Origin: Anaerotignum propionicum DSM 1682
Lineage (GTDB): Bacteria > Bacillota > Clostridia > Lachnospirales > Anaerotignaceae
Direction: 5' to 3'
DNA: 64,000 nucleotides
NCBI RefSeq assembly: GCF_001561955.1
Contig: NZ_CP014223.1
Span: 2,728,001-2,792,000, forward strand
Every line of letters starts with the position of its first letter. The stretch's first letter is position 1. The notes below the pieces were generated by a model. That model was not told where the DNA came from and searched no databases. It saw only the letters and a list, made by a program, of their open reading frames with translations. Of this stretch, positions 62,163 to 64,000 are shown piece by piece. The translations under genes and the position numbers were made by a program.

Positions 62163-64000
62163 TCACTCTTTGTATTTCTTCAACAACATTAATAACACAC
62201 TCATATCAATGGGCTTAGGAATATGCTCAGTCATTCCCGCCGCCATGGTCTCTCCAATATCTGATGGAAACGCATTGGCAGACATGGCTAAAATGGGTAT
62301 GGTTTTTGCATCCTGCCGTTCCAATTTACGTATTTCTCTACTTGCTTCATAACCGTTCATAACAGGCATTTGTATATCCATCAAAATGGCAAGATATGCA
62401 TTTTCTGGGGATTGTTCAAAAAGAGCGAGGCACTCCCTTCCATCTCCCGCTACATCTACAATTAAGCCGCACATCTCCAAAAGAGTTTTGGCAATCTCCA
62501 CGTTTATTTCATTATCCTCTGCCAAAAGAACTCTGGAGTTTTCCAGCTCTGCAAGAAGCCCCGTCTCCACTACCACCAACTTCTCTTGGGGTTCAGTTTG
62601 CTTTGGAATACTGTTGTTTGTTTTTTTCTTTAAGGGAAGCTCAAAGCGAAATACACTGCCCTTACCTTCCTCACTTTCCACATAAATATGTCCTCCCATA
62701 AGCATGGCTAGATTCTGAGAGATTGCTAAGCCAAGCCCGGTGCCTCCGGATACCAAACCGCCCTCCCCTTGTTCGAATGGAAGAAAAATTCTTTGCAAAA
62801 AGCTCTTTTCTATTCCTATTCCGTTATCCCGTACTTCTATTTGAAGCAGACTCCTGTTGTCATCTAAATTTCGTCCTCTCACAGACAAAAGGATCTCCCC
62901 TCTGGGTGGCGTATATTTAAACGCATTGCTTAACAGGTTAATCAAAATCTGATTCAATCTCAACGGGTCTCCTTCAAAAATACCCTCTGTCCCTTCTTTT
63001 AACAGCACTGAAAACCTTTGATCCTTGAGTTGCCCTTGAGTATAGCCATAGACAACTGCCTCCTGAAGCAAATCATGAATATCAAATTCCTTTATGTTAA
63101 GGGGCATTTTCCCGCTTTCTATTTTACTCATTTCTAAAATATCATTAATCAATGCCAAGAGATATTTTGAAGAGGAATTGATTTTTTTTAAGCAATCCGA
63201 CATTGTTTCCTTTTGTTCCAAGTTCGCCTGCGCGATGGAAGTCATCCCCATAATGGCGTTCAAAGGGGTTCTGATATCATGAGACATGCGAGATAAAAAA
63301 TCACCCTTCGCCGCATTTGCTTGCTCTGCCAATTTTAACGCATCCTTCAAAGCATTTTGCTGCTGGGCATCTCTTGACTTTTGTTCATCGATATCTTTAA
63401 AATATAGCATAACACGCAGACTATCTGCACTTTCCTCCAATAGCTGAACTTGAAGGCGATGCCAGCGATAAGTGCCTTTGCTGTTTCCTACAGGCATCTC
63501 CATCATAATCTCACTTTTCCCTTGGTGAAACTCTTTTACTAAAACTTCAGGCATAAATGTATTTCTTGCCCCTTCACGATACTCCCATTGAACCAAATCA
63601 AAGCAATCATTCAGCAAAAAGTCATACAACTGCTCATCTTTGGGCAAGAACATGCCATATTCATCAGAGTCCTTCCAAATGTGGGTTTCTCTGCTTTTCA
63701 AATCTACTTCAATAATCAAATCGTAAAGCTGATTGACCGCCCGTAGGAATCTTTGATTAGACATTCGGCTTTGCCTTTGCTCTCGCTGCAGCTTTTCCTC
63801 CGCCTGCTGTTGTTCCCTCTTGCTTTCATCTATGGAGCGTAGTGTTCCAACAACTTTTTTTAAAGTTCCATCCTCAAAAATAGGGTTTCCCTGACAAAAA
63901 AACCATTCATAACGCTTATTTCGTTCCACATATATTTCTATCTCCGCCCCAGTGATTTGTCCTTGCAAAATTTCTAAGAAAGTTGCTGTATGCTCCTTAG
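62163..64000 (-). CDS. Hybrid sensor histidine kinase/response regulator (5' truncated)
   Basis: The frame runs off the right edge, so the N-terminus is missing; about 612 residues are visible. In order they hold part of a PAS/PAC domain (YEWFFCQGNPIFEDGTLKKVVGTLRSIDESKREQQ), a coiled coil, and a second PAS-like region (about 70-200). HisKA with DFLSRMSHDIRTPLNAIMG follows, then HATPase (LINLLSNAFKYTP, DNGIGI, GGTGLGLAISQNLA), and a C-terminal receiver with phospho-Asp in AILMDIQMPVMNGYEASREI. No HPt domain is present. No membrane segment is visible. Signal and target are unknown. Confidence 0.9.
   Translation of the reverse strand, partial: KEHTATFLEILQGQITGAEIEIYVERNKRYEWFFCQGNPIFEDGTLKKVVGTLRSIDESKREQQQAEEKLQREQRQSRMSNQRFLRAVNQLYDLIIEVDLKSRETHIWKDSDEYGMFLPKDEQLYDFLLNDCFDLVQWEYREGARNTFMPEVLVKEFHQGKSEIMMEMPVGNSKGTYRWHRLQVQLLEESADSLRVMLYFKDIDEQKSRDAQQQNALKDALKLAEQANAAKGDFLSRMSHDIRTPLNAIMGMTSIAQANLEQKETMSDCLKKINSSSKYLLALINDILEMSKIESGKMPLNIKEFDIHDLLQEAVVYGYTQGQLKDQRFSVLLKEGTEGIFEGDPLRLNQILINLLSNAFKYTPPRGEILLSVRGRNLDDNRSLLQIEVRDNGIGIEKSFLQRIFLPFEQGEGGLVSGGTGLGLAISQNLAMLMGGHIYVESEEGKGSVFRFELPLKKKTNNSIPKQTEPQEKLVVVETGLLAELENSRVLLAEDNEINVEIAKTLLEMCGLIVDVAGDGRECLALFEQSPENAYLAILMDIQMPVMNGYEASREIRKLERQDAKTIPILAMSANAFPSDIGETMAAGMTEHIPKPIDMSVLLMLLKKYKE

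Noticed and set aside
1-64000. CRISPR arrays, insertion sequences, phage or integrative element boundaries
   Set aside because: No regularly spaced repeats, transposase, integrase or tRNA-linked attachment site was seen, and gene content is core chromosomal throughout.

Overview
The window is a 64-kb stretch of chromosome from a low-GC, spore-forming, anaerobic Firmicute of class Clostridia. The evidence is SpoVT and a YtvI-like protein, the paired GlgC/GlgD glycogen enzymes, an IreB/RuvX/DUF1292 cluster, a Wal (YycFG) operon, and a fermentative D-lactate dehydrogenase. A Lachnospiraceae or Anaerotignum-like host is my inference from gene content. I saw no rRNA, tRNA, CRISPR array, insertion sequence or prophage. 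Almost everything is core genome, so the novelty lies mostly in leaders, fusions and operon variants.

Layout. 1-3.8 kb (+): end of an LtaS-type polymer synthase, then an NSS-family Na+ symporter behind a long structured leader. 3.9-5.6 kb (-): Mg2+ transporter mgtE behind a leader that holds a 33-codon ORF, a 10-bp antiterminator and a strong intrinsic terminator. 5.6-9.9 kb (-): MazG-like protein, gdpP, rplI, dnaB. 10-11.9 kb (-): MoxR ATPase and DUF58 protein. 12.2-14.4 kb (+): YtvI-like permease and CPBP protease. 14.4-19 kb (-): DUF1653, spoVT, and the der-plsY-gpsA operon. 19-24 kb (-): an rnhB-yraN fusion followed by pgeF, DUF1622, and RNase J. 24.7-30.1 kb (-): ireB-ruvX-DUF1292, an unknown gene-HAD-mtaB operon, another unknown gene, and mtnN. 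30.2-33.6 kb (+): a peptidase-C26 hydrolase, mscS, a DUF951 protein, a DUF218 protein and a frameshifted exported protein. 33.9-38.5 kb (-): cadA with its ArsR/CzrA-type repressor, a LysR regulator, and an EFR1 flavodoxin-ferredoxin. 38.6-44.1 kb (-): a PrsA-like foldase and pth-mfd. 44.4-51 kb (-): ldhA-like dehydrogenase, glmU-prs, glgC-glgD. 51.5-52.9 kb (+): murC. 53-61.6 kb (-): walR-walK-unknown exported protein-yycH-yycI, then murA, walJ and rlmH. 62.1-64 kb (-): a hybrid histidine kinase cut by the right edge.

Themes. Cell-envelope synthesis and its control dominate (LtaS-like, glmU, murA, murC, plsY/gpsA, Wal system, PrsA, pgeF). Translation and RNA maintenance follow (rplI, der, rlmH, mtaB, pth, RNase J, rnhB). 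The strongest candidate for an undescribed system is the mgtE leader. A small, well-initiated ORF with an acidic/proline stretch overlaps the 5' arm of an antiterminator that excludes a terminator placed just before mgtE. This is the architecture expected of translation-coupled Mg2+ sensing, as known for the unrelated enterobacterial mgtL-mgtA leader. Second-tier observations are the competing GTCACA/TGTGAC leader with an AUG-UAG element before the NSS transporter, the RnhB-YraN fusion, the Wal operon with an extra secreted protein and murA inside it, and a possible Rex site at ldhA. Several start codons were moved from the longest reading frame on the basis of ribosome binding sites. Each such case is stated in its entry.
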